A stretch of DNA of 22,392 bases, taken from positions 1-22,392 of the IMG/VR virus record IMGVR_UViG_3300020197_000182. One strand, written 5' to 3'. The position numbers and the translations under genes were made by a program. The notes under the pieces were generated by a model that did no database searches, was not told the origin of the DNA, and was given only the letters and a program-made list of their open reading frames with translations. Source of the stretch: a virus. Positions 13,090-19,473 of the stretch are shown piece after piece. The stretch's first letter is position 1; each line of letters opens with the position of its first letter.

Positions 13090-13330
13090 TAGTGTTTCCT
13101 TTCTCTACAAGCAGCGTGAGCATGAAGTCTTTTTGTTGTGGATAGCCACGCTTTATCCACTCATTGTACGCAATGCTTAGAAAGATACCGCTTAGCAACT
13201 CATTAGGAAACATAAGAGACAACTCTTTCTTTCCTTTTTGAGTAGCCAGTCTGCAGAACAACTCAACAGCTGCTTCAATATCCCCTTCACATTTTATTTC
13301 AATAGGCTCAATCTTTTTCTTCCTAGCCAT
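13064..13330 (-). CDS. Hypothetical protein, 88 aa
   Basis: 88 residues. The basic start MARKKKIEPIEIKCEGDIEA is followed by helical segments (AAVELFCRLATQKGKKELSL, NELLSGIFLSIAYNEWIKRG) and an acidic end NTNDSEEENL. The ATG at 13330 follows AAGGAGGCCA and lies 8 bases after the RNA polymerase gene. It may belong to the same transcript and be a regulator or accessory factor, but nothing in it identifies a function. Confidence 0.78.
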   Translation of the reverse strand: MARKKKIEPIEIKCEGDIEAAVELFCRLATQKGKKELSLMFPNELLSGIFLSIAYNEWIKRGYPQQKDFMLTLLVEKGNTNDSEEENL

Positions 13331-13338
13331 TGGCCTCC

Positions 13339-15819
13339 TTATTGGAATAGATAGTCAGCCTCACGGACAACTTCTATATCTAGGTTGTTAGTAACTGGAC
13401 AATCAGGAAGTTCAATAGACAACTGTGTTTCAATCTCAGTCTTAAGGTTTAGCAACAGGTTGTCTTTGTGCATCTCAATAAACTGTTCTTTAGTAAACTC
13501 ACGCATGAGTCCTACATAAGGAGCAAGACAACCATAGGAGTCATGTATCATTGAGAACTGGTCAATACCAGAATCAAGCATGGCATCTATGGTACACCAC
13601 ATATGACTAGCATCCAACGAGTGAATGTAGTTGGGAGAAATGGCAAGATTAACTGAGCTGTTATCAATGGTGTCTTTATTAGGAGCACCAAAGTGAAGCT
13701 CTTTCATATTAAACAACTTGGCAATTGACCGTCTAGTTAGAATCTCATAGTACTGATGAACAACCCTGAAACCACACGGGGTAGTCCATTCCATATTCTT
13801 ACCAAGCTCTGAACATATATCTGCCACATTCTTTAACCAGATTTTGCCTTTGTTAGCTTCGACAAGTGTATCTTTCAAAGCCTTGTCGATAAAGGTAGCA
13901 AGTTCCATAACAGCACCGGCCATCTTATCCTTTGGAACCCAATCAAGGTGTCCCTCAGTCTTACAGTAACGGCGAATACCATAGAAGGTAACGCCGTAGG
14001 GGTCTGTCATAACAGCTCGTTTAGGAACCGCTCTGGAGATTTTACCACCCCAGTGATCAAGGAATGTCGCTGCCCATTGTTTAGAGTCGGGGTCAGCATT
14101 TTCATCTTCCAAGACTTCTTGCATGTTGCTTGTCATAAGATCTGCAACATAACCGTAACAGTCATTAGGAGAATCAACGGGGGTAATGTTAACCATTTCA
14201 GCAAGCACAGGATCTTTCATAAGAGCTGCCCAGTGCTGAATACCATTACATGTACCATCCATTTGTACAGGAACCTGAGTCATACCGTCAGTACGACACA
14301 GATCAAAGATAGCTGCAAGTCTCTGAAATGTAGGATTCTTTTTCTTCTTATCTGAAACCCACAAACTACGAGTTACATAAGGATCTTCATTGATAGCGTG
14401 AAACATATTCATATTATCATCAACCCATTTAACTCGGTTATCAAAGGTATCTTTGTCTTGGTCAAACAAGTTAGCAATATGAACCTTAAGCCAATACAAA
14501 CCAGTCTTAGTTTGTTTCTCTGGACTAGCAAACATAATCAACGCACGATCAAAGTCACTTGCTTGTGGCGACAGTAGGTCACACGCTGCATTAGCTCGGC
14601 CTCTAAAGTCACAAGTAAAGATATGATAGAAGAACTTATGCTTAATTAGATCCCTAGAAAGTTGTAGCCTGACAAGCATTCTACCCCTTGCTCGTTCTTC
14701 TTTGTACCAATTACTATAGGATTCTTCTTTCCTGTTGCACCACTTTGCCTGCTCTTCTTTAGATCCTTCATGTGGATATGGTTCTCCAAAGTCAAAGGCT
14801 GAGAAGTCATAGGCTGGGAGATTACCCTGCCTAGTATTATTCTCAAACAGGTTTGTCATAACCTCTAGAACACGGGAGTTAACAGCCCACTCTGTGTTCA
14901 TCATAGCGTTCAAACCACGGATAACCATAGGGGAAGGAATGGAATTCTTTTGACTCACATTTTCATCCCACATAATATCCTTGAAGCGTTGAACAACAGG
15001 CTTACGAATAAAAGGAAGCATGTTACCACCGCTAGTTGTTTCAGTATGCTCTACTGGGGGAACAATCATGGGGCGGTAAAGCATTGCTGCTTTTGCTACC
15101 ATATCTTTGTGCCGTTGATTAAGCTCTTCAAGAATGTTGTCAGTAAATCCAACAAGCACCCGTTCAATCCAACGCTTACCAGTAAACTTACGATAGTTCT
15201 TAATCATAACGATATCAGACATCTCTGCAATGCGAAGCATATGATGTCCGAAATCTTCACGCTGCTTCCTAGTAAACTGCTTCTTAGTAAGCGTGTTCAT
15301 CTTCAAAGCAAAAGCCTTACACCGTTTAACAGTCCAATTCTTTTGGTAGTGAGATTGCTTTAGCCAGTCTTCTTTAAACTGTTTCTTAGCTTGTTGATAG
15401 GAAACAATATCAATTACCATGTCAGAAATAACATGGCTAATATGTTGAGCAGTTGGCATGGGGAATAGATCACCCTCATGTTTCTTTTCCCAGAAGGAAG
15501 AGTTAAACCACTCAAGTATAAGAGCACGGATGGTAATGTCTGCCATCTTAGCAGCACCCACAGCAAACAAAGGATAAGCCCATTCAGGAGTCTTACGGTT
15601 CTGAGATACAGAATCAATCCACTGTTGATAAATAGGTGTCAAGTGAATGACACAAACATCAAGCAAGGATTGCTCGGGATATCCTTCATCTGGAGCACGG
15701 GCATATTCTTCCCAGTACTTGTTCTCAGAAACAGCAAGCATATGTTCTTCTGACACAACCTGAAGATTGCGTCGTTTGTCTTGCTCTTCTTTACTAAGAG
15801 AATCCCAAAGCTTAGGCAT
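13339..15819 (-). CDS. Single-subunit DNA-directed RNA polymerase, T7-like
   Basis: 826 residues (T7 has 883). It transcribes the middle and late phage genes from phage promoters. DFRGRANAACDLLSPQASD (404-422) matches the T7 'DWRGR...NPQG' segment with Arg408. Motif A is VQMDGTCNGIQHW (Asp521, T7 Asp537). Motif B is RAVPKRAVMTDPYG (Lys600 and Tyr608, T7 Lys631 and Tyr639). ISPNYIHSLDASHM (727-740) and motif C SMIHDSYG (His759, Asp760, T7 Asp812) complete the site. The promoter-specificity loop should lie at about 693-715 (ILTRRSIAKLFNMKELHFG). The C-terminus is DYLFQ, not the T7 FAFA. The ATG at 15819 follows AAAGGGGGGGCAT, in which the ribosome site is a run of seven G. Confidence 0.97.
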   Translation of the reverse strand: MPKLWDSLSKEEQDKRRNLQVVSEEHMLAVSENKYWEEYARAPDEGYPEQSLLDVCVIHLTPIYQQWIDSVSQNRKTPEWAYPLFAVGAAKMADITIRALILEWFNSSFWEKKHEGDLFPMPTAQHISHVISDMVIDIVSYQQAKKQFKEDWLKQSHYQKNWTVKRCKAFALKMNTLTKKQFTRKQREDFGHHMLRIAEMSDIVMIKNYRKFTGKRWIERVLVGFTDNILEELNQRHKDMVAKAAMLYRPMIVPPVEHTETTSGGNMLPFIRKPVVQRFKDIMWDENVSQKNSIPSPMVIRGLNAMMNTEWAVNSRVLEVMTNLFENNTRQGNLPAYDFSAFDFGEPYPHEGSKEEQAKWCNRKEESYSNWYKEERARGRMLVRLQLSRDLIKHKFFYHIFTCDFRGRANAACDLLSPQASDFDRALIMFASPEKQTKTGLYWLKVHIANLFDQDKDTFDNRVKWVDDNMNMFHAINEDPYVTRSLWVSDKKKKNPTFQRLAAIFDLCRTDGMTQVPVQMDGTCNGIQHWAALMKDPVLAEMVNITPVDSPNDCYGYVADLMTSNMQEVLEDENADPDSKQWAATFLDHWGGKISRAVPKRAVMTDPYGVTFYGIRRYCKTEGHLDWVPKDKMAGAVMELATFIDKALKDTLVEANKGKIWLKNVADICSELGKNMEWTTPCGFRVVHQYYEILTRRSIAKLFNMKELHFGAPNKDTIDNSSVNLAISPNYIHSLDASHMWCTIDAMLDSGIDQFSMIHDSYGCLAPYVGLMREFTKEQFIEMHKDNLLLNLKTEIETQLSIELPDCPVTNNLDIEVVREADYLFQ

Positions 15820-15830
15820 ATGCCCCCCCT

Positions 15831-15944
15831 TTATTTGTCAAGCTTCTTTATTTTTTTGTATGTAACATAAATGTAACTAATAACACCAACATTTGCTAGT
15901 AACAAAATAACTATAGAGGTTTGAAGAAAAGTTACTTCATCCAT
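15831..15944 (-). CDS. Small single-pass membrane protein, 37 aa
   Basis: 37 codons ending in TAA, immediately upstream of the RNA polymerase gene. It reads MDEVTFLQTS, then a hydrophobic segment IVILLLANVGVISYIYVTY (11-29), then KKIKKLDK. The acidic N-terminus, one membrane helix and a basic C-terminus predict an N-out/C-in inner-membrane protein. The ATG at 15944 follows AAAGGAAAAAACTA. Its stop is 11 bases from the polymerase start. Function unknown; small holin-like or host-membrane proteins have this shape, but that is a guess. Confidence 0.75.
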   Translation of the reverse strand: MDEVTFLQTSIVILLLANVGVISYIYVTYKKIKKLDK

Positions 15945-15969
15945 TAGTTTTTTCCTTTCCTTTTGGTTA

Positions 15970-16004
15970 AACATCCCCAGCTGGACTTGAACCATTGTTT
16001 GGTT
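15970..16004 (-). other. tRNA 3'-half-like fragment
   Basis: The minus strand contains a T-arm-like segment TGGTTCAAGTCCA (15994-15982), preceded by CCAAACCAAACAA and followed by GCTGGGGATG. This resembles the anticodon-to-acceptor half of a tRNA. The T stem pairs over only 3 bases, and no D arm or matching 5' acceptor strand (CATCCCC-like) is present upstream, so it is not a complete tRNA. A decayed tRNA or a host tRNA 3' end carried as an attachment site are possibilities. Confidence 0.35.
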
Positions 16005-16008
16005 TGGA

Positions 16009-16221
16009 TCAGATCAGACCGTGCAGCGGAATATCTGATCGTTGAGGAGTGCATTCGCCAGCATCGATCTGGCCGTTGCAGAGATCATTGTAGTCCTCTG
16101 CCGAAACGAAACGAATCATTGCACCCCCCGGCCCCGGGTCATCGAAGTCGGGAATGGATTCCCAAGTCTCACCATCGCTGAACACCACGATGGGAACGAT
16201 TTTCTTTTGTTCAGTTTTCAT
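16009..16221 (-). CDS. Acidic hypothetical protein, 70 aa
   Basis: 70 residues from the ATG at 16221 (AGAGGTACA upstream). The ATG overlaps the previous stop as ATGA. The first 15 residues (MKTEQKKIVPIVVFS) form a likely beta strand. The rest is acidic and Gly/Pro-rich (DGETWESIPDFDDPGPGG, SAEDYNDLCNGQIDAGECTP). No family recognised. The gene and its upstream neighbour are visibly richer in G and C than the flanking genes. The stop codon lies within an 8-bp inverted repeat (16007-16014 and 16033-16040). Confidence 0.7.
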   Translation of the reverse strand: MKTEQKKIVPIVVFSDGETWESIPDFDDPGPGGAMIRFVSAEDYNDLCNGQIDAGECTPQRSDIPLHGLI

Positions 16222-16715
16222 TGTACCTCTACCCCGTCTACATAGACGGGAAGATCCATGCAATCACGGTTCCGCTTGATCTTCTTGTTCTTGATGCTAT
16301 CAATTCCCTTAGAGAACTTCTCAATTGATGACATGGATTTTAAAACAAACTCAAGGCTAACATAGTTGTCGCCTTGCATCCCTTGCTCAGTGTAATCGAT
16401 TTTGTTTGCTACCCAAGCCAAGGATGGGAAGCAAGTCTTAAACTGCTCACGGAAGTCCTTGAGCCACAGGCTGTCGGTGTAGATCAGGCCGTGCTTGTCT
16501 GTGTTCCAGCCCTTCTTTGTGAAGTAGGCGTTGACATAGACTGGTAGATAGAGGCTGAAGTCATAGAGATGAGTACTCAACTCGCCCACCTCCAAAACGA
16601 TCTTGGTGATGGGGACAGATCGAGTATCAACTGACCACAGCCCTTTCCCATTAGTTGAGCAGGACATAGTGGTTTTAGGTGTCAGGGTAATAATAGTGTT
16701 TTCATCTAATTTCAT
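16218..16715 (-). CDS. Hypothetical protein, 165 aa
   Basis: 165 residues; the ATG at 16715 follows AAGGAAAATTAAA. It is mixed beta/alpha with several aromatic-rich strands (SLYLPVYVNAYFTKKGW, YTDSLWLKDFREQF) and a basic stretch near the end (KNKKIKRNRD). I see no catalytic motif, signal peptide or membrane helix, and do not recognise a family. The coding sequence is G/C-richer than that of its neighbours, which may mean a different origin. It is coupled to the next gene by ATGA. Confidence 0.75.
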   Translation of the reverse strand: MKLDENTIITLTPKTTMSCSTNGKGLWSVDTRSVPITKIVLEVGELSTHLYDFSLYLPVYVNAYFTKKGWNTDKHGLIYTDSLWLKDFREQFKTCFPSLAWVANKIDYTEQGMQGDNYVSLEFVLKSMSSIEKFSKGIDSIKNKKIKRNRDCMDLPVYVDGVEVQ

Positions 16716-16726
16716 TTTAATTTTCC

Positions 16727-17722
16727 TTAATTAAAAGCTTCAGCAAACCGAACAGCCTTAATAACATCGTCTGCGGTAGTGCCAACAATGTTGTTAAAGT
16801 TTCTGTTCTCCTTTGAAGGGATACGACCACGGCTAGGAATACGATGCTGCATCCAGTTAGTAGCAGCGTTTACAGCAACCCACATACTAGCTGGAGCGTT
16901 GATACGCTTGCGTTCAGTATCAAAGATATCAGCCCACTTAGCCATAGTAGTCTGAGCCTTGATGCGGTTATCATAATCCTCTTCAGTCTTAGGATTAGCA
17001 ACCACAGGTTCTTCAATAAGACCATACAGATCAAGCCAGAACCGCTGAACATCCTGCACACTCATAGTGCGGTTACTGAGGGCATTGACTTGCTCTTCAA
17101 AGAGCTTACCAGTATTTTTATACTGCGCCAAAGCATTTTCCATAGCCTTCTTCTTTGCCTTCATATCGCCGCTGTGAACAACACGATACATCTTCTTACC
17201 GTCCCGATGCAAAGCCATGCTCAGGGTATTGTTGCACACAATACGAATGCTAGTAGGCAGAGCAGAGAGAGCAAGAGTACCGTTGTGGGAATTAACCAGA
17301 CCAAGATACTTAGTCACGGCATCTTCCTTGCTGTTACTAGGAGCAAAGGTTTCCCCTCGTAGTAGACAGACAACTCTAGCACCATTGTTCATAGAGAACG
17401 CAGACTCAACCTTAACATCAGCACCCAGAGAATAAGCAAGTTCAAACATTTCACTGTTCTGAATGATCTTATAATCAGGAGACTGCACACTAAGGATACG
17501 CTTAGTATCACTACGAACAAGAGCAGTAAACTCTTCGCTAACAGTTTCACCGTCAGCATAATCAGCAATGATAGAGTTACTGCGGAGAACTTCCCAGTCA
17601 AGCCCACTCAACTTAAGTGCTTCGGCGGGACTCGGAGCGTGTTCAACAACCTTACCAATACCATGCCATGCTGCTTCTCCTGCAAACATTGCACTATCTT
17701 CAGTCATAATTTCATGAGCCAT
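16727..17722 (-). CDS. DUF932 / TIGR03299-type phage-plasmid protein
   Basis: 331 residues. The N-terminus MAHEIMTEDSAMFAGEAAWHG with AWHGIGKVV is the family signature ('W.G.G..V'). Later come LVRSDTKRILSVQSPDYKII, ALSALPTSIRIVCNNTLSMA and the C-terminal TNWMQHRIPSRGR. DUF932/TIGR03299 proteins occur on phages, plasmids and genomic islands; their biochemical role is not established, and one suggestion is a link to DNA metabolism or anti-defence. Length is typical (about 300-360). The ATG at 17722 follows AGGAGAAACTA and shares one base with the stop of the upstream gene. It is well expressed in principle (strong site) and precedes the RNA polymerase gene, so it is likely an early protein. Confidence 0.85.
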   Translation of the reverse strand: MAHEIMTEDSAMFAGEAAWHGIGKVVEHAPSPAEALKLSGLDWEVLRSNSIIADYADGETVSEEFTALVRSDTKRILSVQSPDYKIIQNSEMFELAYSLGADVKVESAFSMNNGARVVCLLRGETFAPSNSKEDAVTKYLGLVNSHNGTLALSALPTSIRIVCNNTLSMALHRDGKKMYRVVHSGDMKAKKKAMENALAQYKNTGKLFEEQVNALSNRTMSVQDVQRFWLDLYGLIEEPVVANPKTEEDYDNRIKAQTTMAKWADIFDTERKRINAPASMWVAVNAATNWMQHRIPSRGRIPSKENRNFNNIVGTTADDVIKAVRFAEAFN

Positions 17723-17877
17723 TAGTTTCTCCTAAGAAGTTTAATTTCTTCACATTTAAGGCAATCAATCATGCGGTATCCACAACCACACTTATTCTTC
17801 GTACTTTCCTGAGCGGTCTTTGCTTCTGGTTTCGGCTCGTTTGTAGGGCTTGAGCTTTGGCCGCTTTCGGTATTCAT
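17722..17877 (-). CDS. Small Cys-rich (possible zinc ribbon) protein, 51 aa
   Basis: 51 residues from the ATG at 17877. The first 28 residues are a Ser/Pro/Glu/Lys-rich linker. The rest contains KCGCGYRMIDCLKCEEIK, with Cys pairs at 30/32 and 39/42 that could hold one zinc. The ribosome site is poor (GAGAACCTAAAG). It overlaps most of another small frame (17792-17926), and at least one of the two is probably real. The TAATG junction with the DUF932 gene supports this one. Function unknown. Confidence 0.55.
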   Translation of the reverse strand: MNTESGQSSSPTNEPKPEAKTAQESTKNKCGCGYRMIDCLKCEEIKLLRRN

Positions 17878-17926
17878 CTTTAGGTTCTCGCTTCTTTTTA
17901 TCTTTTGCAAACCGTTCTGGATTCAC
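17792..17926 (-). CDS. Possible small basic protein in overlapping frame, 44 aa
   Basis: A GTG at 17926 overlaps the stop of the upstream membrane-protein gene (GTGA), with GAAGG 12 bases before it. It gives 44 codons, very basic and charged: NPERFAKDKKKREPKDEYRK, then RPKLKPYKRAE and a KDRSGKYEE end. It overlaps the Cys-rich protein over 17792-17877 in another frame. Both have protein-like composition; which is translated, or whether both are, cannot be decided by reading. Confidence 0.4.
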   Translation of the reverse strand: MNPERFAKDKKKREPKDEYRKRPKLKPYKRAETRSKDRSGKYEE

Positions 17927-18171
17927 TTCTTGCTAGCCTTCTTCTTCTTAACAACAAGCTTTCCCTGAATAGTATCAAGTTCTTGGTCAATAGAAGAGAG
18001 ATGAAAACGGAAGTCGCTAACACGCTCACTCATAAACGAAAGTTCTTCACCAGTCATGTGGTCAAGATTGTTAATACGCTTATTCATTTTCTTGTGTGAC
18101 ATAATAGCAAACACAAAGCCACACATGCCCATAACAAAAGCACTAATACCAATCATCATTTCATTAGTCAT
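17923..18171 (-). CDS. Membrane-anchored coiled-coil protein, 82 aa
   Basis: 82 residues from the ATG at 18171 (AAAGGAGAATTT upstream); the longer frame is a shadow. A membrane helix, MMIGISAFVMGMCGFVFAIM, occupies about residues 5-24. It is followed by a basic turn (SHKKMNKRINN), an amphipathic or coiled region (LSFMSERVSDFRFHLSSIDQ) and a Lys-rich tail (VVKKKKASKK). Topology is probably N-out with a cytoplasmic helical domain. It could be a holin-like or membrane-tethering early protein; no family is recognised. Confidence 0.78.
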   Translation of the reverse strand: MTNEMMIGISAFVMGMCGFVFAIMSHKKMNKRINNLDHMTGEELSFMSERVSDFRFHLSSIDQELDTIQGKLVVKKKKASKK

Positions 18172-18181
18172 AAATTCTCCT

Positions 18182-18439
18182 TTAGATAACTTGCGAATAC
18201 AGGGTACGAGGAATGTAGTACCGCTGATAATTAATTTCAAAACGGTGATCCACAGCATGGTCACCACAACGGGTATTGTGAATACCTGTAAGAGCTTCGA
18301 TAGCACGGCTAATATCGTAAGCATCACAATTACACAAAGCATTGAGTTCGTCAAACTCACGGTTAAAGGTAGTCAAAGTAACCAAGCAAAGCTTAGTTGG
18401 TTCCGGTACATTAATCATTGTTTCTGTCTGCGGTTCCAT
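18182..18439 (-). CDS. Hypothetical protein, 85 aa
   Basis: 85 residues if the ATG at 18439 is used (GGGAA 9 bases upstream). ATGs at 18448 and 18418 are alternatives, and none has a strong site. It has LCLVTLTTFNREFDELNALC and NCDAYDISRAIEALTGIHNT with scattered Cys (CNC and RCGDH), and ends in a Tyr/Arg-rich strand. The stop TAA overlaps the ribosome site of the next gene. Its start lies inside the upstream gene, so it is probably coupled. No family recognised. Confidence 0.7.
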   Translation of the reverse strand: MEPQTETMINVPEPTKLCLVTLTTFNREFDELNALCNCDAYDISRAIEALTGIHNTRCGDHAVDHRFEINYQRYYIPRTLYSQVI

Positions 18440-18743
18440 CGAATTCATTTCCCATTAGATTAACAATCGTATCAAAGTAGTTAGAGATAAAGAACGCCTC
18501 TATCTCTTCCATCAAGTTTATAGCAAACTCTGATGGCGTGAATGTACCATCAAACCAAATGGTTACAAACCCATCTTCATCAGTTTCTGTAAGCTCTTGA
18601 ACCTCACAATCGTAATCGAAACTACCATCCCCATAATCTCTGCCATCAATACCGTAGAGAATACGGGCTTCATAAGTACGCTCGTTTACTGTATCTTCAA
18701 ACTCAATCGTGGTTGAAGCCGTAGTAGTAATATTATTATCCAT
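18411..18743 (-). CDS. Acidic hypothetical protein, 110 aa
   Basis: 110 residues from the ATG at 18743, which overlaps the previous stop as TGATG and has GGGAAAAGATTTG upstream. It is very acidic and beta-rich: TIEFEDTVNERTYEARILYG, DYGDGSFDYDCEVQELTETD, EDGFVTIWFDG. A helical segment follows (EFAINLMEEIEAFFISNYFD). High negative charge and small size recall DNA-mimic or host-takeover proteins of early regions, but this is only a resemblance. No family recognised. Confidence 0.78.
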   Translation of the reverse strand: MDNNITTTASTTIEFEDTVNERTYEARILYGIDGRDYGDGSFDYDCEVQELTETDEDGFVTIWFDGTFTPSEFAINLMEEIEAFFISNYFDTIVNLMGNEFDGTADRNND

Positions 18744-19153
18744 CAAATCTTTTCCCAATGTTTCTTAATAGCTGCGGCAATGTTGCTAAAGGTTCCATCT
18801 TTACCAAAGTATCTTTCTTCGCCGTCGTTCCAACTAGTAAGGAAAATTTCCTGTTCATTCACAAGGAAAGCAGCATTTGCATTACCATAAAAAGGGAGGG
18901 CAACATCCTTACCAATACCAATGCCTGCCCAGTCAATTACACATTGCGGAAGAACGCAAGCTTCGTTATCATACTTAACACAATCATCATAAACACCCGG
19001 ACCCCTGATATCATTTCCAGTCTGCTTAATATACAGTTCACAAAGAACACCAAGGCAGCAATACTGATCCTTTGCACACAGATATTCTTTGCCCTGCTCA
19101 TATTGACCAGACTCAAGGGCATCAACCCACATCTTAGCAATCTGTTTATCCAT
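18743..19153 (-). CDS. Conserved phage protein of unknown function ('CCLGVLC' type), 136 aa
   Basis: 136 residues; the ATG at 19153 follows AGGAGATTTAT. The N-terminal pattern KMWVDALESGQYEQGKEYLC followed by CCLGVLCELY is one I recall in many tailed-phage hypothetical proteins ('W..AL.SG.Y.Q....L.....CCLGVLC'). The rest includes LPFYGNANAAFLVNEQEIF and DGTFSNIAAAIKKHW, also usual for that group. No biochemical role is known to me. It is the first protein gene after the tRNA cluster, separated from it by a small hairpin. Confidence 0.82.
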   Translation of the reverse strand: MDKQIAKMWVDALESGQYEQGKEYLCAKDQYCCLGVLCELYIKQTGNDIRGPGVYDDCVKYDNEACVLPQCVIDWAGIGIGKDVALPFYGNANAAFLVNEQEIFLTSWNDGEERYFGKDGTFSNIAAAIKKHWEKI

Positions 19154-19180
19154 ATAAATCTCCTAGTAATTAAACAAGTG

Positions 19181-19198
19181 AACTCTTACGCAAGAGTT
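19181..19198 (-). terminator. Small hairpin after the tRNA cluster
   Basis: AACTCTT (19181-19187) and AAGAGTT (19192-19198) form a perfect 7-bp stem with a 4-base loop, 2 bases beyond the 3' end of tRNA-Arg. It is not followed by a U-run on the minus strand, so it is more likely a tRNA 3' processing signal or a stability element than an intrinsic terminator. Confidence 0.45.
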
Positions 19199-19200
19199 AA

Positions 19201-19274
19201 CATCCCTAACAGGACTTGAACCTGTAACCTATGACTTAGAAGGTCATTGCTCTATCCAGTTGAGCTACAGGGAT
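19201..19274 (-). tRNA. tRNA-Arg (anticodon UCU)
   Basis: 74 bases. Acceptor ATCCCTG/TAGGGAT (last pair G-U), D arm GCTC...GAGC with a normal GG in the loop, anticodon stem ATGAC/GTCAT with loop CTTCTAA (anticodon TCT), T arm ACAGG-TTCAAGT-CCTGT. Discriminator G, no encoded CCA. It reads AGA/AGG, codons that A/T-leaning phages use more than many hosts. Third of three clustered tRNAs. Confidence 0.95.
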
Positions 19275-19278
19275 AGAA

Positions 19279-19352
19279 TAGAAGGGGCGGGAATCGCACC
19301 CACATATTCACGCTTATAAGGCATGCGCTCTATCTACTTCAGCCACCCTTCT
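19279..19352 (-). tRNA. tRNA-Ile (anticodon UAU), with unusual elbow bases
   Basis: 74 bases. Acceptor AGAAGGG/CCCTTCT fully paired, anticodon stem CATGC/GCGTG with loop CTTATAA (anticodon TAT, reads AUA), T stem GTGGG/CCCGC, discriminator A, no CCA. The T loop is TGCGATT, with G where U55 is nearly universal. The D loop AAGTAGATA lacks the usual GG pair. Most bacteria read AUA with a CAU-anticodon tRNA modified to lysidine, so a UAU tRNA is uncommon. It could be functional or beginning to decay. Confidence 0.85.
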
Positions 19353-19358
19353 AAAGAA

Positions 19359-19431
19359 TGCCCCCAGTAGGGATCGAACCTACGACCGATAGATTAAAAG
19401 TCTACTGCTCTACCAACTGAGCTATAGGGGC
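19359..19431 (-). tRNA. tRNA-Lys (anticodon UUU)
   Basis: 73 bases. Acceptor GCCCCTA/TGGGGGC, D arm GCTC-AGTTGGTA-GAGC, anticodon stem GTAGA/TCTAT with loop CTTTTAA (anticodon TTT), T arm GTAGG-TTCGATC-CCTAC. Discriminator A, no CCA. All canonical elbow bases are present. First tRNA of the cluster in the direction of transcription. Confidence 0.96.
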
Positions 19432-19441
19432 AAGTACCTAG

Positions 19442-19470
19442 CCATATATGTAACCATATACAGCCATATA
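19442..19470 (-). repeat. Three short TATATGG repeats upstream of the tRNA cluster
   Basis: The minus strand has TATATGG three times in 29 bases (19470-19464, 19460-19454, 19448-19442), in TATATGGCTG, TATATGGTTA and TATATGGCTA contexts. They lie in the 42-base gap between the 38-codon gene and tRNA-Lys. They may be a regulator site, part of a host-type promoter (A/T-rich) or simple slippage products. Confidence 0.4.
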
Positions 19471-19473
19471 ATC

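Noticed and set aside
14950-15363. Long plus-strand open frames, such as those opposite the RNA polymerase, DUF932 and kinase-like genes
   Set aside because: They lie opposite well-supported genes, have no ribosome sites and encode low-complexity or unfamiliar residues. They are frame shadows.
15982-16040. A complete tRNA-Trp in this position
   Set aside because: CCAAACC could suggest anticodon CCA, but the anticodon stem, D arm and 5' acceptor strand are missing and the T stem pairs over only 3 bases.
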